In this document: one piece after another, positions 1 through 8,354 of the stretch
Layout: each line of letters begins with the position of its first letter
Numbering within the stretch: position 1 is the first letter of the stretch
Assembly: GCA_964460315.1 (NCBI GenBank)
Contig: CAYWPQ010000011.1
Location: 1 to 40,906 of the forward strand
Direction: 5' to 3'
Origin: Lacustribacter sp964460315
Lineage (GTDB): Bacteria > Pseudomonadota > Gammaproteobacteria > Burkholderiales > Burkholderiaceae_A
Length of the DNA: 40,906 bases
Notes under the pieces: model-generated
Told to the model about the DNA's origin: nothing
What the model saw: only the letters and a program-made list of their open reading frames with translations
The model's database searches: none
Translations under genes and position numbers: made by a program

Positions 1-544
1 TGGCGATGTTGTTGATGAGTTCCATCATGTTCACGGTCTTGCCCACACCGGCGCCGCCGAACAGACCCACCTTACCGCCTTTGGCAAACGGGCAGATGAG
101 GTCAATCACCTTAATGCCGGTTTCGAGCAGTTCGACCGAAGGAGACAGGTCAGCAAACTTGGGGGCGGCCTGGTGAATCTCGCGACGCTCGTCGCACTGC
201 ACAGGACCCGCTTCATCAATCGGGCGGCCCAGCACGTCCATGATTCGACCCAGAGTGCCCTCGCCAACAGGAACCGAGATGCCTCGGCCCGAGTTGTTCA
301 CGAGCATGCCACGACGCAATCCGTCAGAAGAGCCCATGGCAATGGTGCGGACCACACCGTCACCAATCTGTTGCTGAACCTCGAAGGTCAGGCCTTTTTC
401 AACCAGGGGGTGTTCAGCACTGGCGTCGAGCATCAATGCGTCGTAGATCTTCGGCATGGCTTCGGTTGGAAACTGGATGTCCACCACCGCGCCGATGCAC
501 TGAACAATCTTGCCTTGGGTTGCACTACCTTGGACGTTACTCAT
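1..544 (-). CDS. atpD: ATP synthase F1 subunit beta (N-terminal part, cut by window edge)
   Basis: This is the catalytic subunit of the F1 head, which makes ATP from ADP and phosphate. Only the first 181 codons are in the window; the gene continues beyond position 1. The protein begins MSNVQGSATQGKIVQCIGAVVD and shows the beta-barrel domain (about residues 1-85) and the P-loop GGAGVGKT at residues 163-170, which binds the nucleotide phosphates. The ATG at 542-544 is preceded by AAGGAA at a suitable distance. It follows atpG by 76 bp as the last visible gene of the atp operon. The identification is firm. Confidence 0.97.
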   Translation of the reverse strand, partial: MSNVQGSATQGKIVQCIGAVVDIQFPTEAMPKIYDALMLDASAEHPLVEKGLTFEVQQQIGDGVVRTIAMGSSDGLRRGMLVNNSGRGISVPVGEGTLGRIMDVLGRPIDEAGPVQCDERREIHQAAPKFADLSPSVELLETGIKVIDLICPFAKGGKVGLFGGAGVGKTVNMMELINNIA

Positions 545-620
545 GTTGTGTTCCTTCGTTCAATTCATTCAATTCGTTAAATGCCTGCCTCACACCTGGC
601 GCCTTGGGTTTGATGAGCCA

Positions 621-1490
621 TCAAACCGCAGCGGCACCGCCCACAATTTCTGAAAGTTCTTTGGTGATCGCTGCCTGGCGCGCCTTGTTGTAGGTGAGCT
701 GAAGGTCATCGATCACTTTCTTTGCATTGTCCGAGGCGGCTTTCATCGCCACCATACGAGCGCTCTGCTCGCACGACATATTTTCTGCCACGGCCTGGAA
801 AATCACGGACTCGACATAACGCAAAAGGAGCTCGTCGAGCACCGTTGCAGCATCAGGTTCGTAGAGGTAATCCCACTCATGATTTGGATCGGTGCGATCA
901 AGACGATCGTCGGTCAAGGGCAAGAGTTGCAACATCTTGGGCTCTTGCTTCATGGTGTTTACAAACTGGTTGTAGCAAAGGTAGACCGCATCAACCTCGC
1001 CCGCGGTGAAGGCATCCAGCTGAACCTTCAAGGGGCCGATCATGGCTTCTGGGTCTGGGTTGTCACCAAGCTGGGTGACATGGGCCACCACCTTGGCACC
1101 TGCGCGCGAGAAAAAACCCAGGCCTTTGGTTCCGATTGCGGTGATCTGACTATTAATCTTGCTTTCAGACCATTCCCGCATCTGCTGCAAGACCATCCGC
1201 AACAGGTTGGTGTTCAGTCCACCACACAACCCTTTGTCGGTCGTGACGACCACAAGACCCACGGTCTTGATCTCTTCGCGGCCAACCAAAAAGGGGTGGC
1301 TGTATTCCGGATTGGCATGGCTTAAGTTCGCACAGATTGCACGAATCTTTTCGCCATAAGGCCTTCCGGCGCGCATGCGTTCTTGGGCTTTGCGCATTTT
1401 GGATGCCGCCACCATTTCCATGGCTTTGGTGATCTTGCGCGTGTTTTGCACGCTCTTGATCTTGTTCCGAATTTCTTTTGAGCCGGGCAT
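621..1490 (-). CDS. atpG: ATP synthase F1 subunit gamma
   Basis: This is the central rotor shaft of F1, 289 residues, the usual size for proteobacteria. The N-terminal helix carries the typical IRNKIKSVQNTRKITKAMEM stretch, in which the conserved Met faces the beta subunits. The C-terminal helix (about residues 245-285) has the matching conserved pattern ending ELSEIVGGAAAV. AAGGAA lies just upstream of the ATG. It sits 42 bp after atpA and 76 bp before atpD in the standard H-A-G-D order. Nothing odd was seen. Confidence 0.97.
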   Translation of the reverse strand: MPGSKEIRNKIKSVQNTRKITKAMEMVAASKMRKAQERMRAGRPYGEKIRAICANLSHANPEYSHPFLVGREEIKTVGLVVVTTDKGLCGGLNTNLLRMVLQQMREWSESKINSQITAIGTKGLGFFSRAGAKVVAHVTQLGDNPDPEAMIGPLKVQLDAFTAGEVDAVYLCYNQFVNTMKQEPKMLQLLPLTDDRLDRTDPNHEWDYLYEPDAATVLDELLLRYVESVIFQAVAENMSCEQSARMVAMKAASDNAKKVIDDLQLTYNKARQAAITKELSEIVGGAAAV

Positions 1491-1532
1491 AGGGGTTCCT
1501 TAAGTTCGATCGTTAGAGGTCAACGTCTCGAC

Positions 1533-3080
1533 TTAATACGCACCTGTTTTCTTGAACTGCTCACACGCGCTTCGCAGCGCGGCCTCGTCGTCTTTTGAAA
1601 GATCGTTGGAGGCCTCAATGCGCGACACGAGTGCGGAATGCTCGGCACGGACATAGTCACGCAGCGCTTTCTCGAAACTGGCCATGGACTTCAGCTCAAC
1701 GCCTTCGAAGAAACCATTGTTCACCGCAAAGAGGGTCAGCGCCATTTCCCAGACGGCCATGGGCTGGTACTGGGGCTGCTTCATGACTTCGGTCACGATA
1801 CGGCCGTGCTCAAGCTGCTTGCGGGTGGCTTCGTCGAGATCCGAGGCGAACTGCGCAAAGGCAGCGAGTTCACGGTACTGCGCCAAGGCCAGTCGAACGC
1901 CTGCGCCGGTGTCTTTACGCTTCATGATCTTGGTCTGGGCGGCGCCACCGACTCGGGACACCGAGATACCGGCGTTGATGGCAGGACGAATACCAGCGTT
2001 GAAGAGATCGGTCTCAAGGAAGATCTGTCCGTCGGTGATCGAAATCACGTTGGTTGGCACGAAGGCCGACACGTCACCTGCCTGAGTCTCAATGATGGGA
2101 AGCGCGGTCAGCGAGCCGGTCTTGCCTTTGACAGCGCCGTTCGTGAATTTCTCAACCCACTCTTCGCTCACCCGTGCAGCGCGCTCAAGGAGGCGGGAGT
2201 GGAGATAGAACACGTCGCCAGGGAAAGCTTCGCGGCCGGGAGGGCGGCGCAACAGCAAGGACACCTGACGATAGGCAACCGCCTGCTTGGAGAGGTCGTC
2301 ATAAATGATGAGCGCGTCTTCGCCGCGGTCGCGGAAGTATTCACCCATGGTGCAGCCCGCATAGGCTGAGAGGTACTGCATCGCTGCCGAGTCCGAGGCT
2401 GTGGCGGCAACCACGATGGTGTAGGCCATCGCACCAGTTTCTTCAAGCTTGCGCACCACGTTCGCAATGGTGGAGGCTTTCTGACCAATCGCCACATAGA
2501 CGCAGAAAACATTCTGGCCTTTTTGGTTGATGATGGTGTCAACAGCCACCGCCGTCTTACCGGTTTGGCGGTCACCAATGATCAGCTCTCGCTGGCCACG
2601 GCCCACAGGGACCATGGAATCAATGGCCTTCAGTCCCGTCTGAACAGGCTGAGAAACGGACTTACGCCAGATCACGCCGGGTGCAACCTTTTCAATGACA
2701 TCGGTCATCTTGGCGTTGATCGGGCCTTTACCGTCGATGGGCTGCCCGAGAGCATTGACCACGCGACCAATCAATTCGGGGCCTACTGGAACGTCAAGAA
2801 TTCGGCCGGTGGATTTGACCACATCGCCTTCAGAGATGTTTTCGTATTCACCAAGGATCACGGCACCCACGGAGTCCCGCTCGAGGTTGAGCGCAAGGCC
2901 CACCACGTTGTTGGGGAATTCGAGCATCTCGCCCTGCATCACATTCGAGAGCCCATGAACACGACAGATACCGTCAGTGACCGAAACCACGGTTCCCTGG
3001 TTGCGCGCGTCGGTGGCCAGGTTCAGGCCCTGGATTTTTGTTTTCAGCAGTTCGCTGATTTCGGAAGGATTGAGTTGCAT
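1533..3080 (-). CDS. atpA: ATP synthase F1 subunit alpha
   Basis: This is the non-catalytic nucleotide-binding subunit of the F1 hexamer, 515 residues (E. coli 513). It begins MQLNPSEISELLKTKI, and the N-terminal helix contacts the delta subunit. The P-loop GDRQTGKT is at residues 169-176, and the conserved region around SVSRVGGAAQ lies near residues 370-380. The ATG is preceded by AGGAG. It starts 11 bp after the atpH stop, so the two are probably co-translated. Long open frames on the opposite strand inside this gene are composition artefacts. Confidence 0.98.
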   Translation of the reverse strand: MQLNPSEISELLKTKIQGLNLATDARNQGTVVSVTDGICRVHGLSNVMQGEMLEFPNNVVGLALNLERDSVGAVILGEYENISEGDVVKSTGRILDVPVGPELIGRVVNALGQPIDGKGPINAKMTDVIEKVAPGVIWRKSVSQPVQTGLKAIDSMVPVGRGQRELIIGDRQTGKTAVAVDTIINQKGQNVFCVYVAIGQKASTIANVVRKLEETGAMAYTIVVAATASDSAAMQYLSAYAGCTMGEYFRDRGEDALIIYDDLSKQAVAYRQVSLLLRRPPGREAFPGDVFYLHSRLLERAARVSEEWVEKFTNGAVKGKTGSLTALPIIETQAGDVSAFVPTNVISITDGQIFLETDLFNAGIRPAINAGISVSRVGGAAQTKIMKRKDTGAGVRLALAQYRELAAFAQFASDLDEATRKQLEHGRIVTEVMKQPQYQPMAVWEMALTLFAVNNGFFEGVELKSMASFEKALRDYVRAEHSALVSRIEASNDLSKDDEAALRSACEQFKKTGAY

Positions 3081-3091
3081 TACGTAAACTC

Positions 3092-3625
3092 CTAGTTCGT
3101 CAGGGCAGTGGCCATGCGCGAAAGCTTGCCTCGCACAGACGCATCAAAGACTTCATCACCAATCGCGATCGACACACCGCCGATCAGCGAGGCATCCACA
3201 ACAACGGAAACCTTGACCTTCTTGCCGTGTTTTTGCTCAAGAAGATGGGTTAGGTCAGCGACCTGGGCTTCAGTCATCGGGAAGGCCGAGGTCACTTCAG
3301 CGGAGATCACAGACTCTGCCGCGTTTTTTAGAGATTCATACAGAGCGCTGATTTCAGGCAGTGCCAACAGACGCTCGTTGTCGGCGAGCACAGTAAGGAA
3401 ATCTCGCTCGCTCTTGGAGACCGAAGGTGTTGCCGAAGCAATGAGTTCAACCAGCTTGGCATTCGGAACCGATGGGTTACCGATGAGCGGCTGAATTTCA
3501 GGGGCAGCAACCACCTGAGCCATGGCCGAAAGCGATTCCGACCAATGGGCCAGCGATTTTTCCTCGCTCGCGAGGGCGAATGCGGCCTCCGCGTAGGGCC
3601 TGGCAATCGTGCGCAGTTCAGCCAT
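3092..3625 (-). CDS. atpH: ATP synthase F1 subunit delta
   Basis: This subunit joins the F1 head to the b-subunit peripheral stalk (OSCP homologue). It has 177 residues, a typical length. The N-terminal ARPYAEAAFALA segment is the family signature of the helical domain. The C-terminal part ends with GGVSIAIGDEVFDASVRGKL, close to the usual IGGxxxxxGDxxxDxSxxxxL signature. It begins 3 bp after atpF stops, which suggests tight translational coupling. Confidence 0.96.
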   Translation of the reverse strand: MAELRTIARPYAEAAFALASEEKSLAHWSESLSAMAQVVAAPEIQPLIGNPSVPNAKLVELIASATPSVSKSERDFLTVLADNERLLALPEISALYESLKNAAESVISAEVTSAFPMTEAQVADLTHLLEQKHGKKVKVSVVVDASLIGGVSIAIGDEVFDASVRGKLSRMATALTN

Positions 3626-3628
3626 GAA

Positions 3629-4099
3629 TCAGAGCTCTTTCTTCAGATTGGCCAGAAGGTCGGCGTGAGCCTGGGCGTTGACCTCGCGAGACAGGATCTG
3701 CTGCGCCCCCTTAACAGCCAGTGCGGCAACTTCTTCGCGAAGGCTATCTCTAGCCCGCTGCATGGCGGCAGCGGCTTCGGCCTCGGCAGCTTCGCGGGCC
3801 TGAGCGACCAGACGAGCGGCTTCGGCACGGGCTTCTTCAATCAGCGTGGCGCCCTGCTTTTCAGCGGAACCGCGGACATCCGAGGCCACATTTTTGGCCT
3901 TCGAGAGCTCATCTTGCACACGGCGTTCAACCGCAACAAGGTCGGCCTTGGCTTTGTCGGCAGCGGCCAAGCCGTCGGCGACTTTTCGAGCGCGTTCATC
4001 GAGCGCCTTCATCACTGGAGGCCAGACAAACTTCATCGTGAACCAGGCCAAGATGAAGAACACCAAGACCTGGGCTAGTAATGTTGCATTCAGATTCAC
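3629..4099 (-). CDS. atpF: ATP synthase Fo subunit b
   Basis: This is the peripheral-stalk subunit that holds the stator together. It has 156 residues, the same as E. coli. One N-terminal membrane helix (about residues 6-26, LLAQVLVFFILAWFTMKFVW) is followed by a long charged, Ala/Glu/Arg-rich helix expected to form the right-handed coiled-coil dimer. It lies between atpE (87 bp upstream) and atpH (3 bp downstream). The identification rests on the membrane-anchor motif, length and operon position. Confidence 0.95.
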   Translation of the reverse strand: MNLNATLLAQVLVFFILAWFTMKFVWPPVMKALDERARKVADGLAAADKAKADLVAVERRVQDELSKAKNVASDVRGSAEKQGATLIEEARAEAARLVAQAREAAEAEAAAAMQRARDSLREEVAALAVKGAQQILSREVNAQAHADLLANLKKEL

Positions 4100-4186
4100 T
4101 TGGGAACCCTTTTCATCAGTTTATTTCCACGCCTGCGTCAGACAAGATGCCAGACGCAGGCACGCGACTTCCCCTGAAGCTAATGT

Positions 4187-4429
4187 TTAGCCAACAAAGG
4201 GGTTTGCGAACGCGAACATCATGGCAATACCCACACCGATCAAGAATGCGGCGTCGATCAGACCGGCCAAGAGGAACATCTTGGTCTGAAGGGCGTCCAT
4301 CAGTTCGGGTTGGCGGGCGGAAGCTTCAATGAATTTGCCTCCCATCATGGCGATGCCAATACAGGCACCAATTGCGCCAAGACCAATGATCAGACCACAA
4401 GCAAGTGCAACAAAAGCGACGTTCGTCAT
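4187..4429 (-). CDS. atpE: ATP synthase Fo subunit c
   Basis: This is the membrane rotor-ring subunit, 80 residues, two transmembrane helices joined by the polar ARQPE loop (residues 38-42). The ion-carrying carboxylate is Asp59 in the stretch LLAGLIDAAFLI. The residues around it and the lack of the extra polar ligands of sodium-type rings point to a proton-driven ring. A strong AGGAG precedes the ATG, as expected for the most abundant subunit of the complex. Confidence 0.97.
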   Translation of the reverse strand: MTNVAFVALACGLIIGLGAIGACIGIAMMGGKFIEASARQPELMDALQTKMFLLAGLIDAAFLIGVGIAMMFAFANPFVG

Positions 4430-4484
4430 AACAACTCCTCAGGGGTAAAAAATCAGTAAAGAAACCAGGCTCTGACCAAACATT

Positions 4485-5315
4485 TCAGTGCCCTTCATGA
4501 GCCTGGCCGATGTACACCAAGGTCAGCATCATGAAGATGAAGCCTTGGAGCAAAACGATCAGGATGTGAAAAATCGCCCAGATGGACCCTGCAATCAGAT
4601 GACCAAAAAAGCCAAAGAAGGTTGCAGTTCCGCCCAACAGAGCGATCAAACAGAACACGAGCTCGCCCGCGTACATATTGCCGAAAAGCCGCATGCCCAG
4701 AGAGACCGTCTTGGCGGCAAACTCGATGATGTTAATGGCAAGGTTGGGGATCCAGAGCGCGGGGTGAGCACCGAAAGGCGCACAGAAAAGCTCGTGAATG
4801 AAGCCGCCCAATCCTTTAATTTTGACGCTGTAAAACAGCATCAAAAGCAAGACACCAATGGCGAGTCCGAGAGAGCCATTGAGGTCGGCTGTAGGAACAA
4901 TTCGATGGTAACCAATCACACTGTCCAGGCCGGTGGCGCTAAAAATAAATGCGGGGAGGTCCACCGGAAGTAGATCCAACGCATTCATGAAGACCACCCA
5001 AAGGAATACCGTCAGAGCAAGCGGTGCAATGAATTCACGATTGCCGTGGATGATGGCTTTGGACTGGTTTTCAACCAGCTCAACAACGATTTCTACCGCA
5101 GCCTGGAAACGGCCGGGAACGCCCGAGGTTGCCTTGCGTGCAGCCAACCAGAGAAGAAAAATGACCAGCAGGCCCATCGTCACCGACCAGAAAAGGGTGT
5201 CGAGGTTAAGGATCGAGAAATCGACGATCGATGTCTGTGGCTTGCCCGTGGTGGTCAGATGGCCGAGGTGGTGAACAATGTATTCGGTTGCTGTCGGTGC
5301 GCTATTGGAAGCCAT
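4485..5315 (-). CDS. atpB: ATP synthase Fo subunit a
   Basis: This is the stator membrane subunit that forms the proton half-channels against the c-ring. It has 276 residues with several hydrophobic helices. The essential arginine is Arg209 in the motif GMRLFGNMYAGELV, equivalent to E. coli Arg210. The stretch IEFAAKTVSLGMRL matches the helix that packs on subunit c. It is the first structural gene after atpI, with a 64-bp gap. Confidence 0.97.
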   Translation of the reverse strand: MASNSAPTATEYIVHHLGHLTTTGKPQTSIVDFSILNLDTLFWSVTMGLLVIFLLWLAARKATSGVPGRFQAAVEIVVELVENQSKAIIHGNREFIAPLALTVFLWVVFMNALDLLPVDLPAFIFSATGLDSVIGYHRIVPTADLNGSLGLAIGVLLLMLFYSVKIKGLGGFIHELFCAPFGAHPALWIPNLAINIIEFAAKTVSLGMRLFGNMYAGELVFCLIALLGGTATFFGFFGHLIAGSIWAIFHILIVLLQGFIFMMLTLVYIGQAHEGH

Positions 5316-5379
5316 CGTGTTGAGTCACTCGCAAAATTGTTTCGATCTTGATTCGATTGGGTTCTACGTTTCTCACTGC

Positions 5380-5742
5380 CTAAATCTCGCCAGCCCGGCG
5401 CCGATCCATTCGACGCTGCAGCCAGGGCGCAAACAGCAGCGCCTTCAATGCCAAAACCACACCTGTCAGCAGACCCGCCCACGAGAGTTGCTCCATGCTG
5501 AAGACCACCAACACGAGCAGCCCCACCGTCAGGCCAATCTTTACAAATTCTCCGATCAGCAAAATCGCTGGCGCAAACTGGGGCTGGCTTGCGCGCAAAC
5601 GCAAGGCCAAAAGCGCATTCGGAACCACAACGGAACCTCCCCCAAAGACCAGTGAAAGGCCCACCCAAGGACCCCAGACCAGCCCAACCAACATTCCCGC
5701 CAAGAGCGTGACCACGGCCTGAAGAAAGACAGCGGTCAGCAC
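5380..5742 (-). CDS. atpI: ATP synthase subunit I (AtpI/UncI-like)
   Basis: This is a small membrane protein (120 residues, four predicted hydrophobic segments) encoded first in the atp operon, where AtpI is known to help c-ring assembly. The family is weakly conserved, so the call rests on position, size and topology. The basic C-terminal tail (QRRMDRRRAGEI) fits the family. The start is GTG at 5740-5742: an in-frame TAA lies three codons upstream, so the frame cannot extend further. A sigma-70 promoter sits about 70 bp upstream. Confidence 0.85.
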   Translation of the reverse strand: MLTAVFLQAVVTLLAGMLVGLVWGPWVGLSLVFGGGSVVVPNALLALRLRASQPQFAPAILLIGEFVKIGLTVGLLVLVVFSMEQLSWAGLLTGVVLALKALLFAPWLQRRMDRRRAGEI

Positions 5743-5812
5743 GTTGTTTTAACCCCAATATCGTGTGGATTCTTTGTGAACCCTTCATGAACCCCTAGCG
5801 AAAACCCTGAAG

Positions 5813-5842
5813 AGTCTAGCGTTTCCCCCTACAACCTGTCAA
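5813..5842 (-). promoter_or_regulatory. Sigma-70 promoter of the atp operon
   Basis: On the minus strand a perfect -35 element TTGACA (5837-5842) is followed after 18 bp by a -10 element TAGACT (5813-5818, four of six consensus bases). It lies in the 125-bp gap between the parB stop and the atpI GTG, pointing into the atp operon. Predicted transcription would start near 5805. The exact start has not been shown. Confidence 0.65.
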
Positions 5843-5867
5843 TTCAAAAGCTCGTGACTGGACCGGG

Positions 5868-6788
5868 TTATTGCTCCTGAAGGCCGCCCGGAACGAGACG
5901 ATCAATCACGCCGTCAAGCTCATCAAAATTCGCAAACCGGACAAGCAACTCACCGCGACTTCCCCGACCAGGTTTTAGCGAGACCGGCAGACCAATTGCG
6001 TCCGAGATCTGGTCGGCGATCCGAGACCAGTCTCGGGCATGAGCCTTGGCAGGATTTCCAGGGCGTTTGACCCCGTTAGTCTTCGTGTCTGCCGAGTTCG
6101 GTAGGTCTCTTTGAACTTCTGCCACCAAGCGCTCCGTCTCGCGAACCGAGAGCTGATTGCGGACAATTCGCTCGGCCAAAGCCCTTTGATGGGCCGCCGG
6201 CAGAGATAAAAGGGCCCTTGCATGACCGGCGTCCAGCGACTGATCTTTCAGCATGGCCTGAACAGCCGCCGGCAGCTGCAAAAGTCGCAACAAGTTGGTT
6301 GTGGCACTTCGTGAACGCCCGACAGCGCTCGCTGCCTGCTCATGGGTGAGACCAAACTCTTGAATCAGGCGGTCAATACCCTGGGCTTCTTCCAACGCCG
6401 TGAGGTCTTCTCGCTGCAGGTTTTCGATCAGCGCCATGGCGAGCGCCGCCTGATCATCGACCTCGCGAACAATCACTGGCACTTCCTTAAGGCCGACCAT
6501 CTGGGCAGCCCGAAAACGTCGTTCGCCCGCAATAATTTCGTGGGTGGTCGCGCCCGTAGAGCGGATGGGACGCACGAGCAATGGCTGCATGATGCCTTGA
6601 CTGCGAATGGAGTCGGCGAGCTCTTGAAGGCTCTCGGGCTCCATCGACTGGCGAGGCTGGTATTGACCCGCCTGAAGAACCGCCACCGCCAAGGACTGCT
6701 GGGCTGGCTGGGCCTGCAGGTTCGGCACCGCCCCACCCAAAAGGGCGTCGAGACCCCGGCCGAGACCTTTTTTCTTCGGATTACTCAT
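5868..6788 (-). CDS. parB: Chromosome partitioning protein ParB (CTP-dependent clamp)
   Basis: ParB binds parS and spreads as a CTP-gated DNA clamp, helping origin segregation. The 306-residue protein starts with the ParA-contacting basic segment KKKGLGRGLDALLGG (residues 5-19). It then has the N-terminal CTPase domain with GERRFRAAQ (88-96) and ENLQRE (122-127), and a helix-turn-helix at about 145-170 (LTHEQAASAVGRSRSATTNL). The C-terminal dimer domain lies at about 255-306. AAGGAG precedes the ATG. It lies 73 bp after parA, and its likely target parS is 3.5 kb upstream at 10289-10304. Confidence 0.96.
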   Translation of the reverse strand: MSNPKKKGLGRGLDALLGGAVPNLQAQPAQQSLAVAVLQAGQYQPRQSMEPESLQELADSIRSQGIMQPLLVRPIRSTGATTHEIIAGERRFRAAQMVGLKEVPVIVREVDDQAALAMALIENLQREDLTALEEAQGIDRLIQEFGLTHEQAASAVGRSRSATTNLLRLLQLPAAVQAMLKDQSLDAGHARALLSLPAAHQRALAERIVRNQLSVRETERLVAEVQRDLPNSADTKTNGVKRPGNPAKAHARDWSRIADQISDAIGLPVSLKPGRGSRGELLVRFANFDELDGVIDRLVPGGLQEQ

Positions 6789-6861
6789 TCAATATCACTC
6801 CTTAACTTCAATCAACACCAACCGGTCTCAACCAGCCGCTCGATCGTCCACATAAGCCGAA

Positions 6862-7635
6862 TCAACTGGCCCCTAGGCGGCTTACAAGCTCTTCCCCAAA
6901 TTCGATATAGGCTCGTGAACCTCGGGACGAAGGGTCATAAATGATGCCTGGCTGTCCATAACTGGGGGCTTCGGCAAGCCTGACGTTTCGCGGAATCACG
7001 GCCTTGAAAACCTTGTCTCCAAAGTGGGTCAATAGCTGATCCGAGACCTGCTGGGATAGCGTCATACGGGGGTCAAACATCACCCTCAACAGACCAATAA
7101 TCTGCAGTCTTGGATTAAGGTTGGCGTGTACTCGCTTAATTGAATTCACAAGATCGGAAAGGCCCTCGAGAGCAAAGTATTCACATTGCATGGGAATAAT
7201 GACCCCGTGGGCAGCACACAAACCATTCAAAGTTAACAAGGACAGCGACGGCGGGCAGTCAATCAAGACGAAGTCGTACTGATCAGAAACCGCCTCAATT
7301 GCCGCCGCCAGGCGATGCTCGCGCCCACTCAAATCGACCAGTTCGATCTCGGCGCCAGCCAGATCACGATTCGCAGACAGCACATCATAGTCACCGGCAC
7401 CGGCCCTTTTTCGGGCCTCAGCAATGGTCATCTCCCCCAAAAGAACGGGGTAAACCGAGTGCTCAAGACCGTGCTTGTCTACCCCGCTACCCATGGTGGC
7501 GTTGCCTTGAGGGTCGAGGTCGATAAGTAAAACCCTTTGGCCAATTCGCGACAGCGCGGCTGCCGTGTTTACCGCGGTCGTGGTTTTACCCACACCCCCC
7601 TTTTGGTTGGCAACCGCAAAGACGCGCGCGCTCAA
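6862..7635 (-). CDS. parA: Chromosome partitioning ATPase ParA (Soj)
   Basis: This is the ATPase that positions origins by interacting with ParB on the nucleoid. It has 257 residues, the short chromosomal type without an N-terminal DNA-binding extension. The deviant Walker A motif KGGVGKTT has its signature lysine at residue 12 and the P-loop lysine at 17. The Walker A' region VLIDCPPSLSLLTLN is also clear. Its start overlaps the rsmG stop by 4 bp (ATGA), so it is likely translated from an mRNA shared with rsmG and mnmG. Confidence 0.97.
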   Translation of the reverse strand: MSARVFAVANQKGGVGKTTTAVNTAAALSRIGQRVLLIDLDPQGNATMGSGVDKHGLEHSVYPVLLGEMTIAEARKRAGAGDYDVLSANRDLAGAEIELVDLSGREHRLAAAIEAVSDQYDFVLIDCPPSLSLLTLNGLCAAHGVIIPMQCEYFALEGLSDLVNSIKRVHANLNPRLQIIGLLRVMFDPRMTLSQQVSDQLLTHFGDKVFKAVIPRNVRLAEAPSYGQPGIIYDPSSRGSRAYIEFGEELVSRLGAS

Positions 7636-8354
7636 GATCGCCTCCGCAGCCAGACCAAATGCCGTGTTTCGTTCAGACCAGGAACCGAGACGTCAGAGAT
7701 CTTGGTGATTTCAATATTGTCTATTTTATTGTTCATTATGGTATGTGTTTGCTCACTAATGTTCTCTTTCAGCTGCCCGACCAAAGCGGCCCAAAGGGTG
7801 TTGGGGGCCGAAATGCCATAGGTCATCTCAATGAAGTCGGGCAGGGCTGCAAAGGCGCGAGACGTAATCAGATCATAGCCAGGTTCGCCACGAATCTTGG
7901 TCACATCTTGCTCCACCACCCTTACCCGATTCGAAAGCCCCAACGAGGCAGAAACCTGACGAAGAAAAGCGGCCTTTTTGCTCTGACGTTCGATCAGATC
8001 AAAGCTGAATTGTGGCATGACGATGGCCCAGACCATTCCCGGCACGCCCATGCCCGAACCAATATCGGCGACGCGAATGCACGGCCGACCCTCATGGCCA
8101 AGGTTTTGAGCGAGACGTTCTTGCACCTCGGGAACCACGGCCAAGGCGTCCAGAAGATGTCGTCGCACCTGGCTTTCAAGATCATCAATCGCAGTGAGGC
8201 TATGAACGCGATTCCAGCGATTCAATAAAAAAAGATAGTGGGCCAGCCGCTGCCGCTCTTGATCTGTGAACTCCTGTCCAAGAGTCAAAAGGCCAGCCTC
8301 CACCGATTGCCTAATTTCTTCCTGGCCAAGGCTTTCAGCCCCCACAACCCCCAT
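7632..8354 (-). CDS. rsmG: 16S rRNA (guanine527-N7)-methyltransferase RsmG (GidB)
   Basis: This enzyme adds the N7 methyl group to G527 of 16S rRNA using S-adenosylmethionine. It has 240 residues. The SAM-binding motif is VADIGSGMGVPG near residues 95-106, and the segment LITSRAFAAL matches the family motif after it. The ATG directly follows the mnmG stop codon, with GAGG 8 bp upstream. The last 50 codons are unusually AT- and Asn/Ile-rich (NISEQTHTIMNNKIDNIEIT) compared with the rest. It overlaps parA by 4 bp. Confidence 0.95.
   Translation of the reverse strand: MGVVGAESLGQEEIRQSVEAGLLTLGQEFTDQERQRLAHYLFLLNRWNRVHSLTAIDDLESQVRRHLLDALAVVPEVQERLAQNLGHEGRPCIRVADIGSGMGVPGMVWAIVMPQFSFDLIERQSKKAAFLRQVSASLGLSNRVRVVEQDVTKIRGEPGYDLITSRAFAALPDFIEMTYGISAPNTLWAALVGQLKENISEQTHTIMNNKIDNIEITKISDVSVPGLNETRHLVWLRRRS

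Noticed and set aside
1638..3095. Long open frames on the plus strand (1638-2369 and 2523-3095) opposite atpA
   Set aside because: They lie entirely inside the conserved atpA frame on the other strand, resemble no family I know, and follow from its codon pattern.
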